From positions 3,747,885-3,811,884 of the forward strand of contig NC_020179.2 in assembly GCF_000224145.3 (NCBI RefSeq): a stretch of 64,000 bases of DNA, read 5' to 3'. Numbering within the stretch: position 1 is the stretch's first letter; each line of letters begins with the position of its first letter. A program made the position numbers and the translations under genes. Source of the stretch: Ciona intestinalis. Taxonomy: Eukaryota > Chordata > Ascidiacea > Phlebobranchia > Cionidae. This document shows positions 13,401 to 24,900 of the stretch, piece after piece. A model generated the notes under the pieces. That model made no database searches and was not told the origin of the DNA. It was given only the letters and a program-made list of their open reading frames with translations.

Positions 13401-14133
13401 TCTTTAAGGACATATATATATGTCAACAATTGTAGCAAAATTGAGTCTTGAACCTGTAGATGTAGGGTCAGGCCTGCTAACCAATGTTGCAGGGCAAACG
13501 GATTTTGATAGTTCAATATTTTATTACTTAGGTCTAAAAACAATTCAATATTTTCAAAAATATTCATTTTTTAACTTGCAGTTGTAATTAATCATCATAT
13601 TCCATTTAAACTGTAGACCACAGATGTGCACGAGTTGATTCCATCTCGTCGTATTAACTCACATGTTGAAGCTTTTGAAGGCAACCTGGTAGCTCGGAAG
13701 TGTGGCATATATACCATAGTGTTGGATAACACCTTCTCAAAGTAACACCAGTTTTGTGATTCATTAGGAAAAATAAATGTGGCAGTCGCCATAACTAAAT
13801 AAATATATTACAAAAAACTGCAAAACATGATTGAATCTTAAAATGTATAGTTAGGAGTGTTTTAACTAATTGATGAAAAGTTATATAGTTACATTCTTCT
13901 ATTTAAACTCTGCAAATTTAAATTGTATTTACCCTGAAAAAGTTTATGGCAATTTCAATTCTATAGTGCTTTACTTTACCTTATGTAAATAGTAGATTTT
14001 GTTAATATTTGGCTTTGACATTTGGCTGATACTTGTACTATATGTAATTGCTAAAACTTTAATCTGCAGACTCACAGCAAAAGAAGTGACATATAAGATT
14101 GGCGTGACCAGAAACTTACCTACTGAAGCTTGA
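1495..14133 (+). CDS. FYCO1: FYCO1-like RUN/coiled-coil/FYVE/GOLD autophagosome transport adaptor
   Basis: In vertebrates FYCO1 links Rab7-, PI3P- and LC3-positive vesicles to kinesin for plus-end transport. Exons: 1495-1540, 1759-1834, 2108-2261, 2460-2710, 2928-3052, 3600-3688, 4609-4758, 5331-5873, 6126-6246, 6473-6576, 6879-7102, 7881-7965, 8527-8748, 9093-9229, 9382-9421, 9704-9791, 10246-10424, 10675-10773, 10832-10944, 11304-11489, 11805-11908, 12261-12353, 12544-12685, 13114-13279, 13617-13741, 14070-14133. All phases agree, giving 1241 aa (human about 1478). Order: RUN domain (about 20-175), heptad-rich coiled coil (about 215-980), FYVE finger (about 986-1046; W-x-x-D, RKHHCR and eight Cys/His ligands), an acidic linker, then a C-terminal GOLD domain (about 1124-1241). 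The RUN segments and FYVE-linker-GOLD order identify FYCO1 rather than RUFY proteins, which lack GOLD. A 50-N gap lies in the intron before GOLD and does not break the frame. Confidence 0.93.
10033..10230 (-). mobile_element. SINE-like element next to FYCO1 exon 17
   Basis: ggtgttctgttttttatacacc, gtatgctactttgtgggtat and ttggacaaaccattagtg match the family; it stops about 15 bases before the exon 17 start. Confidence 0.75.
11413..11908 (+). other. FYCO1: FYVE zinc-finger segment of the FYCO1-like gene, split over two exons
   Basis: The finger starts at the WISDD motif in exon 20 (W codon at about 11413) and is interrupted by an intron inside the R-HHC-R-C-G signature (HHCR | VCGKIFC). The cysteine pairs CGSC, HHC/VC, FCKNC and CCASC supply the two zinc sites expected of a PI3P-binding FYVE domain. 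The basic RKHHCR core is complete, so PI3P binding is expected; that is inferred from the family. Confidence 0.9.
11652..11804 (-). mobile_element. SINE-like element forming the FYCO1 exon 21 acceptor region
   Basis: Diverged copy (tatccttgcgtggttgggcaa, then gtaactttgttggtaactat). It runs into cctatgtttaacag, the 3' splice site of the second FYVE exon, comparable to tgtatggctaacag in the copy at 29665-29952. Confidence 0.6.
12788..12990. other. 50-N assembly gap flanked by two near-identical copies of the same sequence
   Basis: The 78 bases before the gap (N run 12866-12915) recur immediately after it with a few differences: gaaaattggattttttgttg, then ttaactttttatattgtaac, then agtgagttt. 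This is what unmerged allelic contig ends look like. It lies in the FYCO1 intron before the GOLD exons and does not affect the coding sequence, but that intron is probably shorter than shown. Confidence 0.85.
13362..13500 (-). mobile_element. SINE-like element, tRNA-like half
   Basis: actgttgggttgaagcaatt, ggacatatatatatgtcaac and gagtcttgaacctg... ggcctgctaacca; contains the tRNA-like head on the minus strand. Confidence 0.7.
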
Positions 14134-14518
14134 GAGGAAACATTCATATAAACGACTTAACTTGTTTTTGCTTGGTGATTTGAGCAGAACTGTGGGAGTT
14201 TTTAAGACTAGTGTCTATTTATTGCGTTTTGTCTCGCTTGTGCAATGTTTTGTGTTTTTGTTGCCAGTTTTAATCTGCTTCTTGTGCTTGTGCCTTACTG
14301 TGTGTGGTAATATGCCTTAATTTGCCTACAACTATCATTTTTTTCTCAATTTGACAAACTTTTTCATTGCTGTTTCTTTTTCAAAAGTACTCATGTAAAC
14401 AATCAAAGTAGCAGTTGTTTTTGTTATGAAATATTAATATTACAATATGTATTTAACAAGTTGTTTAAATTTTCCATGAAAGGAAACAGGATTTGTAAGT
14501 TATTTAGTTTTGATAAGA

Positions 14519-15103
14519 ATGTCAACTGAGCTGAAACATGCAGTAAAACAACTCTACAAAACGGTAAGCTGTTTCAATCTTATTAATAAATCATATTGCA
14601 AGTAAAGCTCAATGTTGTGGTTTGGTATGAAATAATTGTTATTTACATTGCTGTAATAAGAAGTTTACTGTTACATTTTTAAGAGCGTTTTTTAAACAAA
14701 AGAGTAAACCTAATAATGCAAAGTTTTCAACTGCATTTTATTCATAAAATAGTTTGGTTGTGTCAACTATTTTAAACCTTACTGTATTTAACAGCAATTG
14801 GCTGATACATGTATAGTTATGAATTATGATGTATTCGCTTTACAGTTGATTTTCATTGGCCGTGAATATCCAAAAGGTGGAATATACTTTCGTGATAAGT
14901 GCCATGCAGCATTTATGAAAAATAAAGATGTTACAGACCCGGCCGAAATTAAAATGCTAATTTCTCGTGGGGAATACGTGGTAAAGGAACTGGAAGCTTT
15001 ATATCGGTTGCGAAAATATAGAACTCTTCGAAAAAGATATTATGACTCTGAAACCTTTGAGGAAACAATGTTAAAGAATATTCGTTATTTTGATGAAAAA
15101 TAA
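14519..15103 (+). CDS. ETFRF1: ETFRF1/LYRM5-like LYR-motif regulator of electron transfer flavoprotein
   Basis: Two exons, 14519-14563 and 14846-15103, encode 100 aa (human ETFRF1 is 90). The split falls after the opening helix ([13 protein letters not shown]). The rest contains the LYRM5-typical stretches [33 protein letters not shown] and LRKYR-L-KRYY, which match the family closely. LYR proteins are small three-helix mitochondrial matrix proteins; ETFRF1 binds electron transfer flavoprotein and displaces its FAD, tuning electron flow from acyl-CoA dehydrogenases. A poly(A) signal aataaa lies about 100 bases downstream (near 15203). The gene converges on RSPH14, and the ACAD10-like gene beyond it works in the same pathway. 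Confidence 0.93.
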
Positions 15104-15469
15104 CTCAAATTTGTTCTTTATGGCTCGTATATATTTTTGTTCTCATACATTATCACTGTCAAGAAACATGTTATGCATTCAAGTTTTTTTCTGTTTATTG
15201 CGAAATAAAACTAATATAAATCAATATGAAATATACACTAGCAAAGTCACAGTAAAGTAATACAAGAATAGTCTTAGTAAACAGATCCAAGTAATACTGT
15301 TTTATAAAGGCTGTCAAACATATACTCTGCATTATTCGTAACTCTATTAAATTTTACTTTATAACCTATTTATTTAAACTATGAGAAAATTTGAATTTGT
15401 CCTCAGTTACTTTCTATGCCATGACCAAAATTGTTTTTTTTAAGTTACTGTTCAAAAGCTTTACAAGCA

Positions 15470-18239
15470 CTATGGCTTCCATGTTATAACTTTAAGTGCA
15501 GTTTGTGCTGCTCGTGCAACTGCTGCGCTCTCTGGATCATCTTCTCTGTCTTTTATCTCATCCACAAACTCCAAGAGTGTCTTCCTTCCCTCTGGAGCCT
15601 CGGACAGCATCGTTAGAGCTTTGATTCCATAAAGACGAGTTTCAGATGACGAGGCGTTTACAAGTTTCAATAGAGATGGAATCGCTCCAGCTCTAATTGC
15701 TGCATATTTACCTGCACCATAAAGCTTGGTCATAACAGTTAAGAAACCACAACTAACTTGAGCTACAACTTTATCCACAGAGATATGTTTTGAAATATTT
15801 TCAATTTGCTATTTACTTTAAAGAAAAAAGCTTCTTTTTAAAAAGTAGTACTGATTACAGTATATATCTTTTTTATTCCATTTTGTGTTCATATTTTGGT
15901 ACAGACCATTTTTATAAATGCATGAACTTAAAAAATTTAAAAGCCCTTCACACTTACACACACATAGCGGCAACAACATATACATAAACTAAAGAGCCCG
16001 CACCACAAACCTTTAGTTGTTATGGCAATTGTCATCAAAGCTCCTGCTGCGCTGGACTTCACTGACGCATCCACATCGGTAAGAAGACGAACAAGAAGAG
16101 GGACGATGCTCGCATCCTCACATGCCGCCTCCTTCCCTGCGAGAGTAACACTAACATCCATCATATCTCTTGCTGCTGCTCCCCGCACTGATGGATCGCT
16201 GTGATCAAGTAATTCCTAGGGGGTGACAGTTAAAAATATCTTTTTACGTGATCCCTATTTAAATTCTTTAATTGCAGGAATTGTTGTAACTTATTCATCC
16301 TTATGTGCTGGAGCAACGATGGAATTATAACACGGATGTTCTGTTTCATACACCTTATGCAAGCCTATGTCAGTTTGGCAGGATTTAATACATCCCTATT
16401 TAAATGCTTCTATTTTGCAGCTTATGTTACCAGACATATTTAAAAAACTGTTGAGACAGATTGTATTTTACTGTTATTTCGACCAGGCATAACAGAATAT
16501 AAAAGTAAATGGCTCTTGTCTTCTTATGGTAGACAAAAAGCTTAGTTCAAAAGAGCTATTTAGTATTTACTAGACCTTATTAAATCATAATATATTAGTT
16601 ACTTATTCCTAAAAACAAATAAATCTTACAGTTAGCACAGGCATGACACCAGACTTGAGTGCATTTTCTGCATCTACTCTCATACAGAAGTGCAGAGTGT
16701 CCAAGATTAGTTCCTTAATCTCATCTATCTCGATCTTAAGCTTGTTTACAAGCTTGGGGATCAAGTTAGCTGATACAATGCCAGCTGCCCCTGTGTGAAG
16801 TAGTACGGATTGTGAGATTCTATTATGTGTGTATAAGGTCCTACAGCATGACACGGTATGGCACCTCAGATTTAGACCATAATTTGCCCATATACCATGA
16901 CACCCATTGTACAAGAAGCTACAACTCCCTATACACCCATCAATATTGGTAACTGTGTCAAGCATCAAAGCTAGTATCATTTGCTTAGGATGCGAGGACC
17001 TAACCTTTGAGCTATGGCGCTTTACTGTAGACGCTTAAGCCTTGTGTACATATACCCAGTAACTGTAATTTAGTGCGTTATATTTTAATTTAGTTTATGG
17101 ATTAATGGATTACTGTTGCTTTGGTAATTAGTAAAAGTAAGCAATCACCTGCAGGAATTTCGGACAACATCTTCAATGCCTGGTGAGCGTTCTTTCGGAC
17201 GATGTCAACGTTATCATCAAATAACTAAAACAAGAATGTAATGTAACAGAAAATAAATGTTCCAATATTACATTGTAGAAGTGTTAAAATTCAACAGGAG
17301 ACCAGTCAGTGCTATGCATTATTTCGATGTATTCCTAAATGTTTTTACTAGCCTGTCAAAATAAATGTTCTTTCAGAGTCGCGAGCATACAGTGTTGTAA
17401 ATATTCTTTGTTTAATATCAAGTTGTATGATAAAAATAAACATGCACCATCCTATCCCAATCTACTACATACTTCTTAGTTGCTATAACAGATATACACA
17501 AACAACATGTGTTAGTACCTTAGCTACTGGTAAGATGACTTTATAATCCAGGAATGCATTTCTTCCAACATTATGTGTTGCCATTATATAAAGAACTTCA
17601 GTAGATTTGTGTCTCACTGTGCTGTCTGCATCACTTAACAACTTTTTCAAACTTTCAATGCAACCTAAAAGTACGTGGGTATTGTCTTTAAATAAATGTA
17701 GGTACTGCAGAGTACGACTGGTTTATTCGTTTCTATGGGTCATAATTTTGTATTGGTTATACTTTGTTTAGTGCATCAATACGATCTTGTTCAAAACTGT
17801 CATGTTCCATGAATATCCTACCATAGCAAATGTTATTGACATCATAGTAATGTTTATTAACAGTTAATCATATTTTCAGATAAATTCCTGCATATCACGC
17901 TAATAAAAGTTGCATTCATTTAAACCAACTTATAGAATTTTTGTATGCCTGAAAATTATCATCTGGCAATAACAAAATGTTTAAAAATAAAGTTGTTTAC
18001 CGTGTTTAACATTGGATTACTACTTACACACATAACTGACCTACACCAATGGATTCATAAACCTTTTCTGGGTCATGCACCAAGTCACAAAGTGTCATTA
18101 ATGCTCGCTGTCGAGTGATGAGTGTGTCATCATTCAGTTCACGGTTGAGTTTAGGTAATGCTCGGCTCCCGAAAGCAAGAGGTGCTTTGGTGGCATCAAT
18201 GTTGGGAGGTAAAGTGTATGAGATCCTTGTTGTTGCCAT
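15470..18239 (-). CDS. RSPH14: RSPH14 (RTDR1) radial spoke head 14 homologue, armadillo repeats
   Basis: Six exons on the minus strand: 18041-18239, 17519-17664, 17149-17224, 16630-16790, 16011-16215, 15470-15711. Phases agree and give 342 aa (human 348). The N-terminus contains the diagnostic LPPNID-TKAP-AFG-RALPKLN run and TRQRAL-TLCDL-HDPE; the C-terminus ends in KVITWKP like the vertebrate protein. Armadillo/HEAT-type helical repeats run throughout. RSPH14 belongs to the radial spoke machinery of motile 9+2 cilia and sperm flagella, so testis or ciliated-cell expression is expected. The 5' end faces the ACAD10-like gene about 700 bp away; the 3' end converges on ETFRF1. Confidence 0.93.
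16285..16390 (-). mobile_element. SINE-like fragment in an RSPH14 intron
   Basis: acttattcatccttatgtgc, attataacacggatgttctg, catacaccttatgcaagcct follow family order. Confidence 0.65.
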
Positions 18240-18939
18240 TTAAACTAATCTTATATCTGCCTACTCATTGAAGATGCCTAAAAATGGATTTAAAAAATTA
18301 AAAATGGGGTTCTGATATCACTTGACTTATTTAGAATTACGCATGCTTCACATAACAACATACATTCAGCATTGTAGCCACCATATTCATTTCACATGTT
18401 TCTTTTTTATTTTCGATCTAAAACATACTTTAACCGGTCAAACAACATATAAACTATGAATAAATTAAGTTTACCATCTACTTTACTGTAAAATACATTC
18501 TAAGTTCTTAAAAAATTGCCCAAATTAGAATAAATATACTTCTAAAACGTTAAATATTTACCTCAACACAAGATGGTTGTTGCCAAGGTTTTGTTGATTC
18601 TGTTAATTCAAGCGGTTGGCGTTACGCGCCAGTGATCGCATGACATCACATGTTTAAAGTTTACTGAAAAGTTCAGGGACATTTTATGTCGACAGTCGAC
18701 AGATTCGTGCATTTTAGCTGTAACTGTGGAGTTTACGTACTGTTGCATACCATAAATGACCCATAAATAATTAACACTTAATGTGATTTTGCAAAATTTA
18801 ACCCTTTGTAGTGCAGTCTGCAGTGTTTCACGCTGTTTTTTATGTTTACAGATAAACCAGTTTAGGAAAATATGACTGCTTGCATTTTGTAATTCAGCGA
18901 ATTACAGTTATTGTGAAAAGTTGACTACCTCTACTCCAA
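18240..18939. promoter_or_regulatory. Shared intergenic promoter region between RSPH14 and the ACAD10-like gene
   Basis: About 700 bp separate the divergent start codons of RSPH14 (minus) and the ACAD10-like gene (plus), so both promoters must lie here or in unannotated 5' UTR introns. I see no TATA box I trust at either side. A more GC-rich patch with a cg-rich ggcgttacgcgcc core sits near 18610-18640, roughly where a bidirectional core could lie. The regulatory role is inferred from gene arrangement only. Confidence 0.4.
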
Positions 18940-21900
18940 ATGAGTGTTTTAAGGTTTGCTCTTGGTAACAAGGGCTCTCTGCTTGATAGAGTGTTGCAAC
19001 AAGGCCTTATAAATCATGCAAGAACAAAATTCCGTGCTGTTATATTTGATATGGGTGGTGTGGTCTTGCCAAGTCCATTTCCAATGACAAAAGGTGTGAA
19101 ATACGATAAACTGTTATTGTTATTTTTTTGGAAAATGTTATATATATATTTTTTATATTGCTTTTATTATTGTACTTTAAGTTGTTTTGCTAGTGAAGAA
19201 TCCCCCCCCGACACTATCCGCCAACTACTAATCCCTATAACTATTACCTACCTACATCTAACACTTTCCACCAGCCTAATCTGCTATGTATCTGAGGATT
19301 CTTCACCAGTGCCTAATCTGTAAATGTTATTTTCTTATTTTCCAGAATATGAGCTACAAAAGAAGATACCACCAGGGACAATATGGAAAACAATAAAAGA
19401 TTACGGAGACAAGGGAGCTTGGCCTAAACTTGAAATTGGGGAAATCAATGCAGAAGAATTCGGTCAAATCTTTAGTGAAGAATGCACGAAAATAGTAAAT
19501 AAATACAAAGTTTTAATGTAAACTTATTTCTGTTGGTACCAGGTGCTTTGAATGTTACCAGTAACCTTGTCTGTTCATGTTCTGTGATATATCAAAATTT
19601 TAAATATATAATTATGGCTCAATGGGTGTATTGTACCAAAATCATTCAATAAATTTCTGTCATTAAATGAGTAATGCCGTTAAATGCCAGTTATCATCAT
19701 ATTTGTGCGATGAAAATGACATGAATGAATTTAACTCATGTATCCTCGCTTGACAGGCAATGACAGTCATTATGTTTATTACATTGGTGTTCCGTATCAT
19801 ACACACAAGCCCGATTACGAGTTACATTGTATGTGACTTTGCAAGTGAATTTTTGTGTGTAAAATTTTTCACTGCTTTTACAATATATTTTACACAGTAA
19901 AAAACATATATTTTTGTTTACCTTAGGCTGGTGAAACAGTGAATGTTCATGACTTTTTACCCTACCTTGAACATGGGATGAAATCACCAATATCTGAAGT
20001 GCTGGATGCTATCAACTGTTTGAGACAAGAGGGTTATAAAACTGCATTGCTTACAAATAATTGGATACAAAGTGATGGAAAGAGTCTTTTGCCTATAAGC
20101 AGAGATCATTTTGATGTTGTAAGTCGTAAAACATACATTATTTACATAAATTGATAATTTTTTTTATAAAATTATAAAATACCATTACATTTAAATGTCT
20201 TAGTATATATACACATTTTTATCTGTATGAAATTAAACAGTAAAATATAATTATTTCATTGTACATATATATTTATATAATATATATATTATACCCATTT
20301 TTTCCTGTATAAAATCAATATAAATATATTTTCATACATTTTTACTTTATGAAATAAATTGAGTAGGCCTATATATAATTATTTTTATATAAAGGTAATA
20401 GAATCAGCAGTGGTTGGAGTGAACAAACCAAAATATCCAATCTACAATCTCTGTCTCTCACAACTCAATGTTAAACCTGAAGACACCATTTTCCTTGATG
20501 ATATGCAACCAAACTTAGTGGCAGCCAAGAGCTTGGGGATTCATACAATTAAAGTAAGCTGGTCTATATAGAATAGGTGTTGTAGGTTGTGTTGTTAATC
20601 TAAATATTAATAATCTTTTGGTTACCCATATGGCTACTTCTGTTTATAAATTTTTTCTACTGTGCTATTTTGGCGCAATTTCGGGTGAATAAAACAGTCC
20701 TACCCAATACATTCTCGTCCAGTTAGATTAACGTTCTGGTTAACCACAGTCATTATTTCCATACCTAGAAATACTAAATAGTAATGCATAGATACTTCTA
20801 CCCAGTGGTGCAGCCAAAAGAAGGGTGGGATAAAAAAATACAAAAAAGTTGTAGTATCACTTTTAAAAAAACTGTAAATTCTAAATTGAAATATTAAAAT
20901 CTTTTAAATTAAAATCCCCAAAATTTTTATTATGATTCTAACACTACTCACACACAATCCTATTCTTATATCTCACCTAGGTTGAAGATGTACATGTTGC
21001 CATCAATGAATTAGAACAACAGTTAAATATCCCACTAACAAGTACGAACAAAGGTACCACGCCGGTTCGAAAAGAAATGCAATTTGATACAAGAAAATTT
21101 ACAGAGTATTTAAATGTAAGTTATAAGAATTATTGTGTGAATTTAATATGTCTCTTTATTAGAATAAATTCAATGGATTTAACTGATTATAAGTTTTTAA
21201 TGTCTTATATATATATTATATTAAAGCTTTATGTACATAAGTTGAACAAAGGTGTGTCTACTGTGACCATACCAAAATTGCAACTCTGGGTTAAAATTAA
21301 ACAGTAAGGATCTGGTGCTATGATAATGTAAGAGACAAAAATTAAGTCCAAACAATTGTATAATATTTTGGATTTTTGTCTGTTAAGTTATTTTAAAATT
21401 GGTTTGTTTTATTTCACTAATTTCACAGAATCAACTGAACATGGGTTTAACTCATGAACCTGAAGTTCGCGAGTTCAGCCACGGCCAGTCCAACCCAACC
21501 TACCTTATTGATTATGGTCCAAATGTGACCAAGATGGTGTTAAGAAAGAAACCACCGGGAAAGCTACTACCTTCTGCGCATGCTGTTGAAAGAGAGTATA
21601 GGTACCTTTTATTTGGTTGTTATGTTATCTGTTGTTTTACTGCCAATTTCCTTCTATTGACTGTTTTAATTAATCTGTTCTTCATTTCTGTAATAAAAGA
21701 GATATATATATATATATATATATATATGAGGTTTATAAAACAAAACACCCGTGTTATAACAACTGTCGTTTTTTGGCAATGCAAAGATAAAGCAAGCCAC
21801 ATTCATTCATTCATATGGTATTTACATTTTTAGTTGTTTATGTTTATATTTATACTTGCTACAGAATAATGAAAGCAGTTGGTAACCATGGTGTAAAGGT

Positions 21901-24900
21901 ACCACCTCTGCTTGCTTTATGTGAAGACTCCTCTATTATTGGAACTCCCTTCTATGTTATGGAACTTGTGCAGGGGAATATTTATAAGGCAAGTATGAAA
22001 TTATCAGCAAACTGTTTGAATTATACCATTGCTTATAATATACGGCAGAATATAATTCAATTAGTATTTGTAGCAAAAAAGTGTTATCATTTAAATTAGA
22101 AAGATAAAGATAAACATACTGAAACAGGTTACGAAAACAAACAAAAAGTAGAATATGTAGTATTAAAGTAACTTTTTTATTTCAAGTTAGTATGAATGAG
22201 TTTTTGTTGTTTTTTATTCTGTATGGGTGAGGTCCTTGGAACCTGGAATTTAGGCCAGGCGTTCTATCAGTTAGTATCTATATTGTTGTAACTTTGTTTG
22301 TTGCTATAAAGGATCCCTCACTGCCAGGAATGACGCCTGAATCTCGTAAAAAGGTTTATAGAGAAATGGTGGATACCTTATGTAAGATACATAGAGTGGA
22401 TATTGATAAAGCTGGAATAAATGATTATGGCAAACATGGTAAGTGAGGGAACTGCAAGTTAAACACAATGATATAAAATATAATCACCAATGAAATCACA
22501 TATGTGGTAACTGGGCAGGAGGTGTATAAAACAGAACAGTGAACACCCATGTTATAAACTTATAATGACTGTTGTTGCCATTTTTCAGATATAAAATTAA
22601 TCAACCCATACATACAGGTAACTATGTGGAGCGCCAAGTGGGCATATGGACCAAACAATACCAACGTAGTGAGACCCACACCATACCTTCAATGAATAGA
22701 TTGATAACATGGTTACCACAACACCTTCCAACCAATGAAGTAACATCTGTGGTGCACGGAGATGTCAGGTTGGTATAAGGGGTTTCATATTTTTATTACA
22801 TTTGTTTTTGTTGCCAAAAAAACATTTTCACTTGTAACTTATGTTATAGTTTTTATGGTTGGAGTTTTTTCCAATACCAGTTGTCTGTTTTCTGTTGCAA
22901 TTGTGTTTTTTTTTTTTTAATTTTGCGACGTATATGTTTATGGTGTATCGTCATCGTGTATACTAAGTATGTTTTGGTATGTATTAAACTTAGGTACTTA
23001 GAAATTATATTATTTTTTGATTCAGTTTCAAATAGTCATATTTTCTTAAATGCATGTGTGGAAATTCATTTGAAATAAAACTTAACTTTCAGGATTGACA
23101 ATTTTATATTCCGTCGTGACCAGCCTGAAGTAGTGGCAACCTTAGATTGGGAGTTGTCAACTTTAGGTGACCCGATATCTGACCTCGCTTACAGTTGCAT
23201 CCCCTATTTCCTACCTACAAACTTTCCAATTATATCAGGTATTATAAACTTCTATCAATATCTTATTATAAACCTTAGAAATCATTGGCAACAAACCTGG
23301 GGTGGCAGGGTATGCAGGCCTACACTGGAGTTTTTTGCACTACATTAATCAGTAAACATTTCAACCAGTATATAAGATTTGTTTTATAGAAATCTGTTTA
23401 TCTATTCCTGCTTCCCCTACATTTTCAAACGTTTGGAGTAGAGTAGGCAAGTAGGCTATATAATATATGTTATTCTAAGATTGTACCACTAAAAAATTAA
23501 TAAACAGTAATAATCAAATAATATCAGTAATAATCCAACTGAGAAAATCTCAATATCTTTGACATAAAATATAAAGTAAACTAAAGTTATTTTTTGTGTT
23601 TAAGTTATGGCTGCCACAATGTTTTTTTATGTATTTTTATATTTATAGTTAAGAGTTTTATACATTTTTTAACTCTTTCTAATCATGAGACAATGTTGAA
23701 CCCTTTTATTTATATTCTCCAGGTTTAAAAGGTGTAAACCTGAACGAGTTAGGCATCCCCACTCATGAACAAATACTTGAGATGTATTGTAATGAAATGC
23801 AACTACCTAATATTGATAACTTCGACTTCTACATGGCGTTTTCATTCTTTCGTGTTGCTTCTATCTTACAAGGGGTTTACAAACGTTCAAAACAAGGTAT
23901 AAGGAATTAAGTATTCTATGTAGAAATGCAGGGTGTTTTGGAAAGTCACTGTGCACTTGAATATTTATAAACAGACATGTTTTAGTATACAATCCAGGAG
24001 GTAAATATAAATGACAAATAAAGATGATGTTATTATAAGTCACCCCTGTTAGCATCAATACAGGCTTGGACGTTGGACCTTTTTATTAAAACAGTGCACA
24101 GTAACTTTCTGAACACCCTGTATATATATATATATATATATATATATTTTAACCTAAATAAGTATAAATTAAAACAAGTTAAAAAACACCTATTCTAAAT
24201 AAAAATAAGTTTAATTAAAAAGTAAAAAACATTAGGCCAAGCAAGTTCTGACCAGGCTGGAGTTACTGGTAAACTGGCTGAACATATGAGTGACATAGGA
24301 TGGTCATTTGCTTCAAAGGAAGGTTTTCGATTATTTAATAAAACCAATCCTTCAATTGGAAGTGGGACACGCAAGTATAGCACCCATGCAGGTAAAGATT
24401 CAGGTTTTTGCTATGGCTGCATTAGTTGGTTTATTTATAAATGAATAAATGTAACTTTTATACCACTGTTGGCGAGGCAGTCGTTATAACAGGAATGTTT
24501 CTGTTTCGCCGCCATTTTTTTATAATGTTTTATATAGAAAAATATAGCAGAAGTAAAGTAGCGGAATATAAGGATATTCCTTGCTGTTTCCAGCCAACAA
24601 AGACATGAAGCTACCCATCCATGTATCTGCTCTACCACCCTCTACACAACAACTTCATTCAAATCTTCTCCAATTTATGGAAGATCATGTTTATCCTGTG
24701 GAAAAATCATTTTCGGAATATTACAGCTCCGAAAATCGTTGGACCCCGCACCCTGAGTTGGAAAAATTAAAAGTGTGTCAGTTTTTTAATTGTTTATACC
24801 AATGGCTGACTGACTGTCTAAATAACATGATGTAATTTATGTTTTATTTATATAATTGTCAGAATATATGCTATAATAGGCAATTAAACCAAAAGGTTGC

